NCBI RefSeq assembly: GCF_021390325.1
Contig: NZ_JAJUWU010000011.1
Span: 62,001-126,000, forward strand
Reading direction: 5' to 3'
Source of the DNA: Jiella avicenniae
GTDB taxonomy: Bacteria > Pseudomonadota > Alphaproteobacteria > Rhizobiales > Rhizobiaceae
Length of the DNA stretch: 64,000 bases
The position numbers were made by a program, and so were the translations under genes. Below are positions 63,346-64,000 of the stretch, piece by piece. The first letter of the stretch is position 1. Every line of letters starts with the position of its first letter. The notes beneath the pieces are model-generated. The model worked only from the letters and a program-made list of their open reading frames with translations. It had not been told where the DNA came from and searched no databases.

Positions 63346-64000
63346 CTATGCCGCCGCCTGCATCTGCCGCGCCACCTCTACCTTGTCCCGGCCGCCGTCC
63401 TTCGCCCGGTAGAGCGCCTCGTCGGCGGCCTTGAACAGGGTCTTGAAGTTGAGATCGTCGCCGCGGTGGGAGCATACACCGATGCTCACGGTGAGGGTCT
63501 GGGGCGTGCCGGCTAGGTGATGGATCTCCCGACCGATCGCGGCGCGGATGCGTTCGGCGATCCGCGAGGCCTCCGCCGCGCCGGTCCGGGGCAGGAGCAC
63601 GACGATCTCTTCCCCGCCGTAGCGCGCAGCCGCGTCTCCGGCTCTCAGATTGGCGAGGATGGTGGCCGCGACCGTCCTCAGCATCGTATCCCCCATCTCG
63701 TGACCGAAGCGGTCGTTGACGCGCTTGAAGTGGTCGATGTCGATGACCAGGGCGGCGACGGGTTCGTTGCGGCGGCGGGCGCGATCGATGATCGCGTCGC
63801 TGTTGCGCTCGAGGCTTCGGCGGTTGGCAAGGCCGGTCAGCGGATCGAGCAGCGCCTGGTGCTCCAGCAATTGCGTGGCGATGAATCGTTTGCGGGTGCC
63901 GGCGATGAACCGGCCGAGGGCGAGCACCCCGACGACCTTGGCGATGCACAGGGGCAGAATGACCCGCATGGCCACCTCGCCGAATCCGTCGCCCAGCTCT
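63346..64000 (-). CDS. Diguanylate cyclase, GGDEF domain (partial, runs off the window)
   Basis: The frame on the minus strand is open to the window edge, so the N-terminus is missing. Visible are the end of a hydrophobic segment (VILPLCIAKVVGVLALGRFIAG), then a GGDEF domain with DPLTGLANRRSLE, the DIDHFKRVND metal/substrate segment and the signature GGEEI. An RxxD inhibitory site (RAGD) lies five residues before GGEEI. The variant Glu is compatible with activity; Ile in place of Phe is less usual. It would make cyclic di-GMP. An ATG at 63969 exists but the frame continues upstream of it. Confidence 0.88.
   Translation of the reverse strand, partial: ELGDGFGEVAMRVILPLCIAKVVGVLALGRFIAGTRKRFIATQLLEHQALLDPLTGLANRRSLERNSDAIIDRARRRNEPVAALVIDIDHFKRVNDRFGHEMGDTMLRTVAATILANLRAGDAAARYGGEEIVVLLPRTGAAEASRIAERIRAAIGREIHHLAGTPQTLTVSIGVCSHRGDDLNFKTLFKAADEALYRAKDGGRDKVEVARQMQAAA

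Overview
The window is high-GC DNA from an alphaproteobacterium, most likely a member of the Hyphomicrobiales (Rhizobiales). This rests on the aerobic cobalamin pathway (CobN/CobO/CobW/BluB/CbtAB), the N-acetylglutaminylglutamine amide (NAGGN) osmolyte genes, the HWE/HisKA_2-type sensor kinase, the pair of tandem hydantoinase/oxoprolinase loci, and short palindromic repeats of the type scattered through Rhizobiales genomes. An Aurantimonadaceae-like soil or marine genus is a guess only. No rRNA, tRNA, CRISPR array, phage or intact insertion sequence was seen.

Layout. 1-3765 (+): tail of a HyuA, a HyuB, a small [2Fe-2S] protein and an FAD oxidoreductase, forming a catabolic operon that enters from the left edge. 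3766-8556: a copper module, with CopA P-type ATPase on the minus strand behind a MerR/CueR-type operator, then on the plus strand a His/Cys-rich secreted protein, a cupredoxin and a cytochrome c. 8649-26485: a large catabolic locus. Thirteen co-oriented minus-strand genes (hyuAB, a peptide-type ABC importer with a permease-ATPase fusion, SDR, creatininase-family enzyme, TRAP transporter, RraA-like protein, 2-hydroxyacid dehydrogenase) face a divergent GntR regulator and a gamma-glutamyltransferase. 26659-27144: two gene remnants. 27147-33977: piperideine-6-carboxylate-type aldehyde dehydrogenase, a YdiJ-type D-2-hydroxyacid dehydrogenase, an HpcH/HpaI aldolase and a lactonase-like amidohydrolase. 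34183-36415: ergothioneine genes egtBD. 36600-40000: a GT61 glycosyltransferase and an oligopeptidase B. 40352-46870: the seven-gene Mrp Na+/H+ antiporter operon plus a DUF423 protein. 46958-49116: sensor kinase and a small membrane protein. 49142-53870: NAGGN operon. 54239-63209: a cobalamin riboswitch followed by cbtB-cbtA-cobU-cobW-cobN-GNAT-cobO-bluB. The window ends inside a diguanylate cyclase gene.

How it works together. The right half is a stress and cofactor region: Mrp antiporter and NAGGN serve salt and osmotic tolerance, ergothioneine serves redox protection, and the cobalamin block couples cobalt uptake (CbtAB) to cobalt insertion (CobN, CobW), adenosylation (CobO), nucleotide-loop assembly (CobU) and dimethylbenzimidazole synthesis (BluB) under one B12 riboswitch. 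The left half is mostly uptake and catabolism of nitrogenous organic compounds. The GntR-centred locus at 8649-26485 has two importers and several amide-, lactam- or gamma-glutamyl-acting enzymes; its substrate cannot be read from the sequence and it is the best candidate here for an undescribed pathway.

Other items worth attention are an in-frame palindromic repeat inside cobN, an aspartate aminotransferase gene reduced by an internal in-frame deletion, and two genes whose only plausible start codon is CTG.
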